This document shows, one piece after another, positions 26,715 through 34,721 of a stretch of 64,000 bases of DNA. The notes under the pieces are model-generated. The model ran no database searches. It was given only the letters and a program-made list of their open reading frames with translations, and was not told the origin of the DNA. The position numbers and the translations under genes are program-made. Location: assembly GCA_002499545.1 (NCBI GenBank), contig DAME01000028.1, positions 1 through 64,000 of the forward strand, in the 5' to 3' direction. The stretch is from Euryarchaeota archaeon UBA88 (GTDB taxonomy: Archaea; Thermoplasmatota; Poseidoniia; Poseidoniales; Poseidoniaceae). Each line of letters begins with the position of its first letter. The stretch's first letter is position 1.

Positions 26715-27677
26715 ATGTTCGATTCAACGACCACGCTCGAAGACGTTCTCTACCCTCCAATCGACCCCTACGAATCAGGTAGGCTTGAGGTGACTTCTCT
26801 CCATACAATCGCTTGGGAGAAATCAGGTAATCCGGACGGAATACCCGTCATCGTCATCCACGGTGGGCCCGGTGGCGGCGGACAACCAGCGTACAGGCAA
26901 TACTTCGACCCCTCTGCATACAACATCATTCAATTTGATCAGCGGGGGTGTGGTGCATCAACCCCCCATGCGGAGCTTCAAGATAACACCACGCAAGCAC
27001 TGGTTGACGACATCGAGACACTCCGTACTGCGTTTGGAATTGAGCGTTGGCACGTTTTTGGCGGTTCATGGGGCTCAACACTTTCCTTGGTCTATGCTCA
27101 AACATATCCCAATCGAGCCATTAGCCTCATTTTGCGAGGGATTTTCATGTGCCGAAAGAGCGAACTCCACTGGTTTTATCAGGATGGAGCAAGCCACATT
27201 TTCCCGGATGCCTTTGAACCGTACCGTGAACACATACCTATCGATGAGCAATCGGATTTAATCAAAGCATACTACCATCGCCTTACTTCAAATGACATCG
27301 AGGTTCGTCGTGCAGCCGCTCAGCAATGGACGCGTTGGGAAATGGCAACCAGCCGACTGTTTCCGGACCCATCATACCTTGAAAAAGCCGAAGATTTAGA
27401 TTTCGCCGTTGCTTTTGCACGAATTGAATGTCACTACTTTACCAACGCAATTTTCCTTGATGAAGCCCACATTCTCAACAATGTCGAATCGATTCAACAC
27501 ATTCCTGCGGTTATCGTTCAAGGCCGTTACGATGTCGTTTGCCCTACCAGAAGTGCTTGGGAATTGCATAAGGCGCTACCAAACAGTCGTCTGACTATTG
27601 TCCCCGATTCCGGACATTCGATGGGCGAAGTGAGCATTGCTCGAGAATTGGTTGCCGCAACGAATGCACTTCGTTGA
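26715..27677 (+). CDS. pip: proline iminopeptidase
   Basis: A serine peptidase of family S33 that removes N-terminal proline from peptides, completing peptide breakdown in the cytoplasm. The 320-residue alpha/beta-hydrolase has HGGPGGGG (oxyanion hole), FDQRGCGAS, the nucleophile elbow FGGSWGST, a cap domain with GASHIFPDAFEPYREHIP, the acid in VQGRYDVVCP and the histidine in PDSGHSMGE. It matches the bacterial Pip subfamily along its whole length. The start at 26715 has GGAGG 4 nt upstream (26706-26710); the open frame beyond it is unlikely to be translated. A protein-degrading, peptide-using lifestyle of the host is consistent with this gene. Confidence 0.95.
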   Translation: MFDSTTTLEDVLYPPIDPYESGRLEVTSLHTIAWEKSGNPDGIPVIVIHGGPGGGGQPAYRQYFDPSAYNIIQFDQRGCGASTPHAELQDNTTQALVDDIETLRTAFGIERWHVFGGSWGSTLSLVYAQTYPNRAISLILRGIFMCRKSELHWFYQDGASHIFPDAFEPYREHIPIDEQSDLIKAYYHRLTSNDIEVRRAAAQQWTRWEMATSRLFPDPSYLEKAEDLDFAVAFARIECHYFTNAIFLDEAHILNNVESIQHIPAVIVQGRYDVVCPTRSAWELHKALPNSRLTIVPDSGHSMGEVSIARELVAATNALR

Positions 27678-27784
27678 CAGGTATTCCACTTGGAATGCGG
27701 GTCATTTCGGTGTCCTACCAAGCGTCGGCTTGATAGGGTGGAGTGAAGTGGGCGTTCATGGAGGCTTGTCCTCCGGGTGATTGA

Positions 27785-28549
27785 ATGACCGAAGAAGAAG
27801 GTACGATGACGCCAGAGGCTACCATCAAAGATTTACAAGAAAAATTGCAGTCTGCGGAAGACGGTTTGAAGGTCTTGTACAATGCATACGATGAACAAGG
27901 CAAAGAACTCATGGACGCTCGTGCAGAAAACGAAGTCCTCGAGAAAGAAATCATCGAGCGTGAAATCGAAAAAGAAACGCAAGAAGCTCTCCTTTCTGAA
28001 AAAGAAGTCCGAGTCCGAGAACTTGAACTTCGAGCAGTAAAGGCCGGAAAGAAAGTCGAACATCTCGAACCAGAATTGGAGAAGATGGAAGAAAAATACT
28101 CTCGAGAAAAGGACCGCCTTGGCAAAGTTTTCGGCATTGCTGAAGAACTGGACAACGATCTACGTCACGCCGTTGCCGAAATGAAGGCACGGGATGACTG
28201 GTATGTATCGCACATGCAAATCTTTGAAGACTTGAACAAGGCAATCAAGGAACGCTACGAGATGATCGAGCGAGCCATCGAATCAGAGCGCAAGTCCCAA
28301 CACATGTCCCGGGCTTTCACTGACCGAGTTGATGACATGGTTGACGCTCGCGCAGCTGAAATGACCATCGAAGAAGCTGAAGCCAAAACCGCTGAATCTG
28401 AGACGGCTTCGGTCGATGTTGTCGAAGAACCGGTTGTTGAACCAGCTGAAGAAGCGGCACCTGTGGAAGATGCACCTGTGGAAGAATCAAAACCTGCTGC
28501 TGACGCAAGCGTCACTTGGGATGACGGCGACGTTACCTGGGACGAGTGA
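27785..28549 (+). CDS. coiled-coil protein with acidic C-terminal tail
   Basis: A 254-residue, highly charged protein. Residues about 10-115 form a long predicted coiled coil (heptads in KDLQEKLQSAEDGLKVLY and ELEKMEEKYSREKDRLGK). A second helical segment follows (DDWYVSHMQIFEDLNKAIKERYEMIER). The last 75 residues are low-complexity Glu/Ala/Pro/Val with near-repeats of APVEDAPVEE, ending in two copies of VTWD. No catalytic motif or membrane segment is present. The role could be scaffolding or a cytoskeletal/chromosome-associated function; I cannot name a family. GGGTGAT lies 4 nt before the start. It is 9 bp from psd and is probably cotranscribed with it. Confidence 0.75.
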   Translation: MTEEEGTMTPEATIKDLQEKLQSAEDGLKVLYNAYDEQGKELMDARAENEVLEKEIIEREIEKETQEALLSEKEVRVRELELRAVKAGKKVEHLEPELEKMEEKYSREKDRLGKVFGIAEELDNDLRHAVAEMKARDDWYVSHMQIFEDLNKAIKERYEMIERAIESERKSQHMSRAFTDRVDDMVDARAAEMTIEEAEAKTAESETASVDVVEEPVVEPAEEAAPVEDAPVEESKPAADASVTWDDGDVTWDE

Positions 28550-28558
28550 GGCGATACG

Positions 28559-29410
28559 ATGGGTGGATTGGCCCATGGTGGCCATGGCCCCGTGATCGTC
28601 CCAATTTTAATGGGCGGCAGTGCTCTTATTATTGGTTCAACAATTGATTCCTTGAACGGACTCATTCCTCTTTTTGGAATGCTTTGTCTGATGTTTTCAG
28701 CTTTCTGCGCTAATTTTTGGAGAGACCCTGACCGGCCTATACCGCGTGACAAGGGTGTACTTGTCAGTCCCGCTGATGGCCGAGTAATGTTTGTCCGACG
28801 AGAGCGCGCAACAGCTCGAAGGCCCTCGAACAGTGAACGCGATTCTGGAGAATGTGAGATTGATGAACTCACTGGAGAGTGGTATCCGTCTCCTACACCG
28901 AATCCGCTTGCCTTTGAGACTGAGCAACGATATGAACCGGTTCGTGAAGGAGAGGAATCCCAGCATGATGTAATTCGTATCGCAGTGTTCATGTCGCCGT
29001 TGGACGTTCATGTGAACCGAGCCCCGATGGCTGGAAGCATCCTGCGAATGGAGCACAGAACCGGTAAGGGCCGCCGTCGAGGACCCTTCATTCCAGCATA
29101 CAAAAAAGAAAGCCAGTTCAATGAACGTGTACGCACGGTGTTTCAAAATCCAGACGGCGTTTTCGTTGAAGTCACGCAAATTTCTGGTTCACTTGCACGA
29201 ACCATCGTTCCGTGGCTTGGAATTGATTCTGAGGTTCGAAGAGGTCAACGGTACGGTATGATTCGTTTCGGGTCACGAGTCGATGTTCGAGCTCCTGCCG
29301 CTTTATTCACTCCAATCGTATCGTCTGCAGAAGACAATAATCCTGACTTTCCAAAGGGTCAGTTTGTTCAAGCGGGTTCGACAATTCTGTTCAAATCATC
29401 TGAAGATTGA
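28559..29410 (+). CDS. psd: phosphatidylserine decarboxylase (archaetidylserine decarboxylase type)
   Basis: Converts a serine phospholipid head group to ethanolamine in the membrane. Two N-terminal hydrophobic segments (IVPILMGGSALIIG and GLIPLFGMLCLMFSAF) anchor the protein. The catalytic core has FWRDPDRPIP, VSPADGRVMFV, FMSPLDVHVNRAP, QFNERV, QISGSLARTIV and the self-cleavage site RFGSRVDV, where Ser239 should become the pyruvoyl group. An extra hydrophilic stretch of about 45 residues (about 85-130, Arg- and Glu-rich) separates the first two core motifs. In archaea the substrate is presumably archaetidylserine, which is inferred. The downstream radical SAM gene may be translationally coupled. 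Confidence 0.93.
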   Translation: MGGLAHGGHGPVIVPILMGGSALIIGSTIDSLNGLIPLFGMLCLMFSAFCANFWRDPDRPIPRDKGVLVSPADGRVMFVRRERATARRPSNSERDSGECEIDELTGEWYPSPTPNPLAFETEQRYEPVREGEESQHDVIRIAVFMSPLDVHVNRAPMAGSILRMEHRTGKGRRRGPFIPAYKKESQFNERVRTVFQNPDGVFVEVTQISGSLARTIVPWLGIDSEVRRGQRYGMIRFGSRVDVRAPAALFTPIVSSAEDNNPDFPKGQFVQAGSTILFKSSED

Positions 29411-29472
29411 GCACCGGATTCATCGGTGCATTGAAACCTCGAAGGCAGGCCACTCACTTTGGGGGAGCATTC

Positions 29473-30639
29473 TTGACCGGTCCAAAATCGCTAACACTTG
29501 TTGGAGATGGCGCCAAGGGTGCTCGGATTCATGATTTGATCAAAGCACCTGCCAATACCCCATGGGCCCGTGCTCGTCAACAATCGTGGGACGCCAATGA
29601 ACCTGCGACCGTCTACTACACACCTGAAACGCTTGCAGATGGGACTCCATGTAGCGCTGTTACCGTAATTCTACGGACCAAAGGATGCCATTGGTGGTGG
29701 TCGAGCGGCTGCACTTTTTGCGGCTATTTTAACGATACTCGTGATGACGTAACCAACGATGACTTGCATGCGCAGTGGGCGTATGCTAAACAGAAGTTCA
29801 AGGATTTCAAAGGCCATGCAATGGTCAAGGTGTACACGAGCGGTTCACTCCTCGAGGACCGTGAGATTCCAGTCGAGTTTCAGGAAACGGTTCTTCGTGA
29901 TTGTCAAGAACTCGGCAAAGAGTTGATTGTGGAAAGCCGTTGTGAGCAATTGACCGTCGAAAAACTCGCTTGGGCTACCAAAATCAATCAAAGTTTTGCA
30001 GTTGCAATCGGCTTGGAAGCCTATGATGATGAAGTTCTACGCTTCCACGTCAACAAGGGCTTCACCACCCGCTCATGGGACAGAGCGGTTGAAAACCTCA
30101 AAAAATTCGACATTCGAGTCAAGACTTATTTGATGTTCAAACCCCCGTTCATGAGTGAAGCAGATGCGTTGATTCACGGCGTGAAATGGATTGAAGACGT
30201 TGCTGAAAAAAGTGATGAGATATCGGTCAATCCAATGAACATTCAGCGAGGGACCATCATCGACCGCCTTCACCGAAACAACGAGTATCGCCCACCATGG
30301 CTTTGGTCGCTGGTGGAAATGATTCGTCGAGCACACCCCACAATTCATCCAAACGGTGGAACGAACGGTGATGATGACCAAGTCTGTCGCCTCATCATCC
30401 ATCCGACAGCAGGCGGCAGGGTCCGTGGTGCCCACAACTGCGGTTCATGCGATGCAGAAGTTGTCGCATCGATTGAGCGCTACGCTGTTTCTGGTGATTT
30501 AGAAGAATTCACGGGACTTTCTTGCGCTTGTGAAAAAACATGGGCCGAGGAAATTGCTCTTGAACGAACTCTCCCGGCTCCACTCGGCATTTCCAAGAAT
30601 CGCCGAGGTAATCCACTCAATGCTCTTCGTTCACCGTAG
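29473..30639 (+). CDS. radical SAM enzyme, archaeosine synthase RaSEA type
   Basis: The cysteine motif GCTFCGYF, preceded by RTKGCHWWWSSG, is the signature of the archaeosine radical SAM family (RaSEA, Elp3-like), which with ArcS converts a lysine adduct on preQ0 at tRNA position 15 into archaeosine. Further support: KVYTSGSLLEDREIP, ELIVESRCEQL, AIGLEAYDD and a C-terminal cysteine group (NCGSCDAE, LSCAC). ArcS and tRNA-guanine transglycosylase are not in the window. I prefer TTG 29473 because GGGGGAG sits exactly 5 nt upstream (29461-29467), giving 388 residues. TTG 29407, overlapping the psd stop, would give 410. A related TIGR01210-like function cannot be excluded. Confidence 0.82.
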   Translation: MTGPKSLTLVGDGAKGARIHDLIKAPANTPWARARQQSWDANEPATVYYTPETLADGTPCSAVTVILRTKGCHWWWSSGCTFCGYFNDTRDDVTNDDLHAQWAYAKQKFKDFKGHAMVKVYTSGSLLEDREIPVEFQETVLRDCQELGKELIVESRCEQLTVEKLAWATKINQSFAVAIGLEAYDDEVLRFHVNKGFTTRSWDRAVENLKKFDIRVKTYLMFKPPFMSEADALIHGVKWIEDVAEKSDEISVNPMNIQRGTIIDRLHRNNEYRPPWLWSLVEMIRRAHPTIHPNGGTNGDDDQVCRLIIHPTAGGRVRGAHNCGSCDAEVVASIERYAVSGDLEEFTGLSCACEKTWAEEIALERTLPAPLGISKNRRGNPLNALRSP

Positions 30640-30685
30640 AGCATTTTTCAATCGTTCGAATCCTCCCGTGCAGGAGTGAATCTTT

Positions 30686-31015
30686 ATGACCGCATTGCGA
30701 GTGGGCGGAATGACCCCTATGGGGTCAACTGTGGGTGAACACATGTCAAATGCAACAACTCTACCAGATGTAACGGTAGGAACGGGCGAGCCGTCTGGCA
30801 GCCGTGTCGTCCTAACACTCTTCTCAGTCGGCCTTTTAGGGCTACTTGCGCTGTTCTCAAACGTCTTTGGCTGGGACAACATTCCGTTGCTCGGAGAAAT
30901 CGTTCCTCTGATTGGAAATCTCGGTGGTAGCGGCATTTGGTATTACCTCATTGGCATCATTATTGGTGTTGGAGCGATTGTTGCCTCGTTCATCAGCGAG
31001 GTCATTGTCGATTAG
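30686..31015 (+). CDS. small two-helix membrane protein
   Basis: A 109-residue protein with a polar Thr/Gly-rich N-terminus of about 38 residues and two hydrophobic helices (VVLTLFSVGLLGLLALFSNVF and IWYYLIGIIIGVGAIVASF) joined by a short loop. GGAGTGA lies 6 nt before the ATG. I do not recognise a family. It precedes the oxidase-like EF-hand gene by 12 bp, whose ribosome-binding site touches this stop codon, so the two are almost certainly coexpressed. It could be a small subunit of the same membrane complex. Confidence 0.65.
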   Translation: MTALRVGGMTPMGSTVGEHMSNATTLPDVTVGTGEPSGSRVVLTLFSVGLLGLLALFSNVFGWDNIPLLGEIVPLIGNLGGSGIWYYLIGIIIGVGAIVASFISEVIVD

Positions 31016-31027
31016 GAGGTGTGATGT

Positions 31028-32995
31028 ATGGAAACAGTATTTATCACCTCAACGCTTCTTTTAGCGACACTTTTTCTCGTATCAAATTACATGGTCCAAG
31101 GAATTGGCGGAATGGCTAAACCACTCCGTCAGGTCGGTCTTTTTCTTCTCAATAAAGCACCAGCAGGTCTTATCGACCTGTTCAGTGACAAGCCTGGAAG
31201 CGGTACGAAGACGTGGATGCGCTTCGGAATGGCATGGTTCATTCTCGCAACCATCAGCATGTTTCTTGGCATCTGGCACAGATACGATCCATCTGCTTTG
31301 AATTCACTTTCAAGCATTGGATGGGAGTACGACGACGGTTCAATGCTGAGTGACTATACGTCGATCTTCTTTAGCACAGCTCTCAACTACCTTTTGATTG
31401 GAGCAGCTTTAGTCTCTGTCTCTCGCTCATCGAAAGGCCGCCTCGCAAGCGAAGCAAGTGCTTCGATGATTGCAGTGCTCATCACTGCTTCGACTGCAGT
31501 TGTGCTCATCACCCCTGCAATCTTTTCTTTCCTTACCTTAGAAAACGAGGCCGCACTGCTGGAAACCCTGCGAAATATCTCCCTGCTCCTGATTGGTTCA
31601 TTCCTTCACATTGCACTGCTCATCAACGTGTTCATCACGATTGGCGAGCGTGAACACGACACTCTTTCCCCAACAACGTGGTTTTTGGTCCTCGCTCTTG
31701 TGGCAAAGATTGCCTCGATGCATCTGCTCTTCTTTGGGCAATTGCTCGACTCTACGCAGACTGCTTGGATGGCAGAGCGCGTCCTCACGGGGTGGGTTCC
31801 GTTGGCATTGATTTTTGCTGTTGCATACCATGTCATTCCATTCAGTGCAGGAAAACCCGTTTGGTCTGAATCGTTGTTCAAGGTCAACCTTCTGTTTTTG
31901 TTCGTAACGATTCCTCCGTTTTACATGACCTCAGCAGATGCAGGTGAACTCTTGCAGAACCTTGGAGCGATTCTGATGACGATGGGACTGCTACCGATTC
32001 TCGCTGGTAGTTTCAACATGCTTGCAACCTCTCGCTCCAACGCTGCTTCGATTGTCAAGAGTCCTGGTGCGTTTGCTGCAACCTGCGCTATGCTATTACT
32101 CCCGCTCTTTGCAGTTGGAGGTTTCTTCACTGCAATGGATACCTTTGTTGGCATGGACAAGCTTGGTTCGATGGCTTTCACCGTTGACTCAGGATTCATG
32201 TACACGATTGGTTCCTTGATGATGCTCGCCGCTCTGTTCAGTTCCTATCCACTCGTTGCTGAAAAGCAACTTGCTAAGGCAAGTAATGCACAACTCGCCG
32301 TCTGGTTCACCGTCGTTGCAGGTGTGACTTCGACCATCGCATCCCTCATGGGTGATTTTGTCGAACAATCCGTTACAAGCCTCGAAATTGAAGACGTGAT
32401 CGCTCCTTCAGGCGGCTTCTTTTTGGTATCGGCAGCGTTGTTTTATCCAATCGTGCTTGCGAGTATTCTTGCAGCGCTTTCTATGATTCATACTGGTCGG
32501 CCGAACAACGCTAATGCAGTATCGACTGCTACTCAAAGCGACATTGACTCGTACTCGTTAGTGGAAGGCTCGACGACCATTCGCACCTTACTCGGTCGCG
32601 GCGTTGGAATTGACACCCAACTCCACATTGGGGCTGTCGAAGAAGATGAAGGTGGCTCGATGGTCATCGAAGTCTCCGCTCAGCTCCACAACGATGAAGT
32701 CACTGAGCACCCCGTTCCCGAAGAACTCGTCATGCTCGCAAAGTTCCTGCGCCAGTCCAAGCAGACAGTAGTTGAATTCTTCACTTCCATTGACCTTGAT
32801 AGTTCGGGAGAAATAGATGGATTTGAATTCCAGAAGGCGCTTGCCTCAGCCGAGATTGCGAATCTTCCCCCATGGGAAATGAGCCGCTTAGTCGAAGCAG
32901 TCGACATCGATGGAAACGGTCGAATCAATCTCCCAGAACTCGAAATCAAGCTGATAATCATTGGTAATTCTCTGCCAGAGAATGAAGAAGAATGA
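31028..32995 (+). CDS. polytopic membrane protein, degenerate heme-copper-oxidase-I-like, with C-terminal EF-hand pair
   Basis: A 655-residue protein with about 13 hydrophobic helices in residues 1-475, then a soluble tail. The stretch TGWVPLALIFAVAYHVIPF, SAGKPVWSESLFKVNLLFLF (His268) resembles the helix VI-VII region of NorB/cbb3-type oxidase subunit I, where GxxYYxxP, RPxYS and a His-His pair are expected. Here FYMTSADA stands where the His-His pair should be, and few other membrane histidines exist, so copper and heme binding look lost. The tail contains two canonical EF-hand loops, DLDSSGEIDGFE (589-600) and DIDGNGRINLPE (626-637), 25 residues apart, with Ca2+ ligands at positions 1, 3, 5, 9 and 12. 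GGAGGTG lies 6 nt before the start. I infer a calcium-responsive membrane protein; the oxidase kinship is tentative. Confidence 0.7.
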   Translation: METVFITSTLLLATLFLVSNYMVQGIGGMAKPLRQVGLFLLNKAPAGLIDLFSDKPGSGTKTWMRFGMAWFILATISMFLGIWHRYDPSALNSLSSIGWEYDDGSMLSDYTSIFFSTALNYLLIGAALVSVSRSSKGRLASEASASMIAVLITASTAVVLITPAIFSFLTLENEAALLETLRNISLLLIGSFLHIALLINVFITIGEREHDTLSPTTWFLVLALVAKIASMHLLFFGQLLDSTQTAWMAERVLTGWVPLALIFAVAYHVIPFSAGKPVWSESLFKVNLLFLFVTIPPFYMTSADAGELLQNLGAILMTMGLLPILAGSFNMLATSRSNAASIVKSPGAFAATCAMLLLPLFAVGGFFTAMDTFVGMDKLGSMAFTVDSGFMYTIGSLMMLAALFSSYPLVAEKQLAKASNAQLAVWFTVVAGVTSTIASLMGDFVEQSVTSLEIEDVIAPSGGFFLVSAALFYPIVLASILAALSMIHTGRPNNANAVSTATQSDIDSYSLVEGSTTIRTLLGRGVGIDTQLHIGAVEEDEGGSMVIEVSAQLHNDEVTEHPVPEELVMLAKFLRQSKQTVVEFFTSIDLDSSGEIDGFEFQKALASAEIANLPPWEMSRLVEAVDIDGNGRINLPELEIKLIIIGNSLPENEEE

Positions 32996-33013
32996 GTATG
33001 CAGGGTGACGTGC

Positions 33014-34297
33014 ATGCGAGTCGGATTGGTCGGGAAACCGAATGTCGGCAAGTCCACTTTTTTTAGCGCAGCTACCTTGGCAAAAGTCGACATTGCCAAT
33101 TACCCATTTTGTACGATTGAACCGAATGTGGGAGTGGCTTTCATTGCTGCACGAGTCCAGTGCCCCTGCAAAGACATCCGTCAACGTTTAGAATCCGAGG
33201 GTCGGCTTCAACCAGTTGCTGATGATGACGTCCGCAAAGGAAGCTTATGCGAGCCTCGCACTGGTTCATGCGTCGCTCATCGCCGACTAGTGCCCTGTTT
33301 TTTAGTCGATATTGCAGGCTTAGTTCCCGGTGCGAGTGAAGGACGCGGTAGGGGAAACGCCTTCCTTGCAGACTTGGCCAATTGTGATGCTCTAATTCAG
33401 GTGATTGATGCTGCCGGGACCACCGATTTGGAGGGCAATCCTCAGGGGGCTAACCAAAGCAAGGAAGTCGCTCAACAACGAGTCTTCGAAGAGATTGAGT
33501 TTCTCGGTAACGAACTTGATGCGTGGATTGCAGGCCTTCTCAACGAAGGCTGGATACGAGGTGTTCGTCGCGTTCAGGCAGAGGGTGAGAAAGGCCTCGT
33601 ATCGTTCATTCATGAGCGATTAACCGGACTGGGTGCTACGAATCAAGCCATCAGTTTGGCTTTTGAAGCGTTCAAATCACAGCACTCAGAACTTGCAAGT
33701 CCGTGGGATTGGACCGCTGACGTTATTCATTCACTCGCAGTCCATGTTCGAACGGAACTTTTCCCAATTCACATTGCAGCAAATAAGTTTGACATCGCCC
33801 CGAAAGGGGTCCTTGATGCCGTCACGACCAATGGTCGTTTGATGCCAATAATGGCGGATATGGAATTGGCTTTGCGTCGGGCCAGTTCTGCTGATTTGAT
33901 TTCGTATGTTCCTGGTGAGTCTACCTTTGAATATGTGGATAAAAAAGCTCTTTCCGAACCGCAAAGAAAGGCACTTTCTCACATGGAAGAGCGGCTCATG
34001 AGTGCCAAAGGTACCGGCGTTTCTACACTGATTGACACCGTCTTATTTGATGAATTAGACCACATTGTCGTGTATCCGGTTCAAGATGAATCTCATTGGA
34101 CGGACGGAGACGGCAAGGTGCTTCCTGATGCACTTGTCGTCCCTGCAGGGATTCAAGCGAAGGCATTGGCATATAAGGTGCACAGTGATTTGGGAGACGG
34201 ATTTATTCGCGGTGTTGATGGGCGCACTCGAAGAGTGGTTGGCGCCGAGCACGAATTGACGGATGGCGATGTCTTGAAAATACATGCTAAAAGCTGA
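33014..34297 (+). CDS. ychF: YchF/OLA1-type GTP-binding protein with TGS domain
   Basis: A 427-residue Obg-superfamily nucleotide-binding protein. G1 is GLVGKPNVGKST at the very N-terminus, the switch I region NYPFCTIEPNVG follows, G3 is VDIAGLVPGASEGRGRGNAFL and the base-recognition motif is ANKFD. A helical insert of about 120 residues (KEVAQQRVFEEIEFLG...) and a C-terminal TGS domain (VVPAGIQAKALAYKVHSDLGDGF) match the archaeal branch. Bacterial and eukaryotic members prefer ATP; they associate with ribosomes and stress responses. ATG 33014 has GGGTGA 5 nt upstream; GTG 33005 is less likely. Its TGA forms TGATCA with the stop of the convergent gene. Confidence 0.93.
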   Translation: MRVGLVGKPNVGKSTFFSAATLAKVDIANYPFCTIEPNVGVAFIAARVQCPCKDIRQRLESEGRLQPVADDDVRKGSLCEPRTGSCVAHRRLVPCFLVDIAGLVPGASEGRGRGNAFLADLANCDALIQVIDAAGTTDLEGNPQGANQSKEVAQQRVFEEIEFLGNELDAWIAGLLNEGWIRGVRRVQAEGEKGLVSFIHERLTGLGATNQAISLAFEAFKSQHSELASPWDWTADVIHSLAVHVRTELFPIHIAANKFDIAPKGVLDAVTTNGRLMPIMADMELALRRASSADLISYVPGESTFEYVDKKALSEPQRKALSHMEERLMSAKGTGVSTLIDTVLFDELDHIVVYPVQDESHWTDGDGKVLPDALVVPAGIQAKALAYKVHSDLGDGFIRGVDGRTRRVVGAEHELTDGDVLKIHAKS

Positions 34298-34684
34298 TCA
34301 GTGGCCTTTGGGTCGATCGTAGGCTGGTGTTAAGCGGGCCATATCACCGGAGTACTGTCCACCTCGATAGATGAACCAAACTGGTGCGAGTAGGGTGAGT
34401 AGAATGAGCAGTCCAAGGAAATACAAACCCCACGGTTTCACGCCGCTAAGAACGATAATCCACAACGTCCACAACAGTGGAATATACATGAAAATGCTGT
34501 ATCTTCGAGCCATAATCTGAAGCCGGGCGCTGCCCAACGAATCATCGTACATGTTTGCAGCATCTTCTTTAGAAATTATTCCAGTATCAACAGCGCATCG
34601 GACACAGACTTGAGTCATAGGTCCATTTCCATGGACAAATTGTTCTCGCCCATAGGTGCTTGAACAGTGTCGGCATGTTGGCAT
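34298..34684 (-). CDS. small zinc-ribbon membrane protein
   Basis: A 128-residue protein. Two cysteine pairs at the N-terminus (CRHC and CVRC, 21 residues apart) form a likely zinc ribbon facing the cytoplasm. After a helical linker come two membrane helices (IPLLWTLWIIVLSGV and LYFLGLLILLTLLAPVWFIY) and a short basic tail. GAGGGAG 4 nt upstream of the ATG supports the start. No family is recognised. It is 37 bp downstream of the pabBA gene and on the same strand, so it may be cotranscribed, but nothing links it to folate synthesis. Confidence 0.75.
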   Translation of the reverse strand: MPTCRHCSSTYGREQFVHGNGPMTQVCVRCAVDTGIISKEDAANMYDDSLGSARLQIMARRYSIFMYIPLLWTLWIIVLSGVKPWGLYFLGLLILLTLLAPVWFIYRGGQYSGDMARLTPAYDRPKGH

Positions 34685-34721
34685 GTCGCTCCCTCAAACC
34701 ACCCCAAACACTCACGATTCT

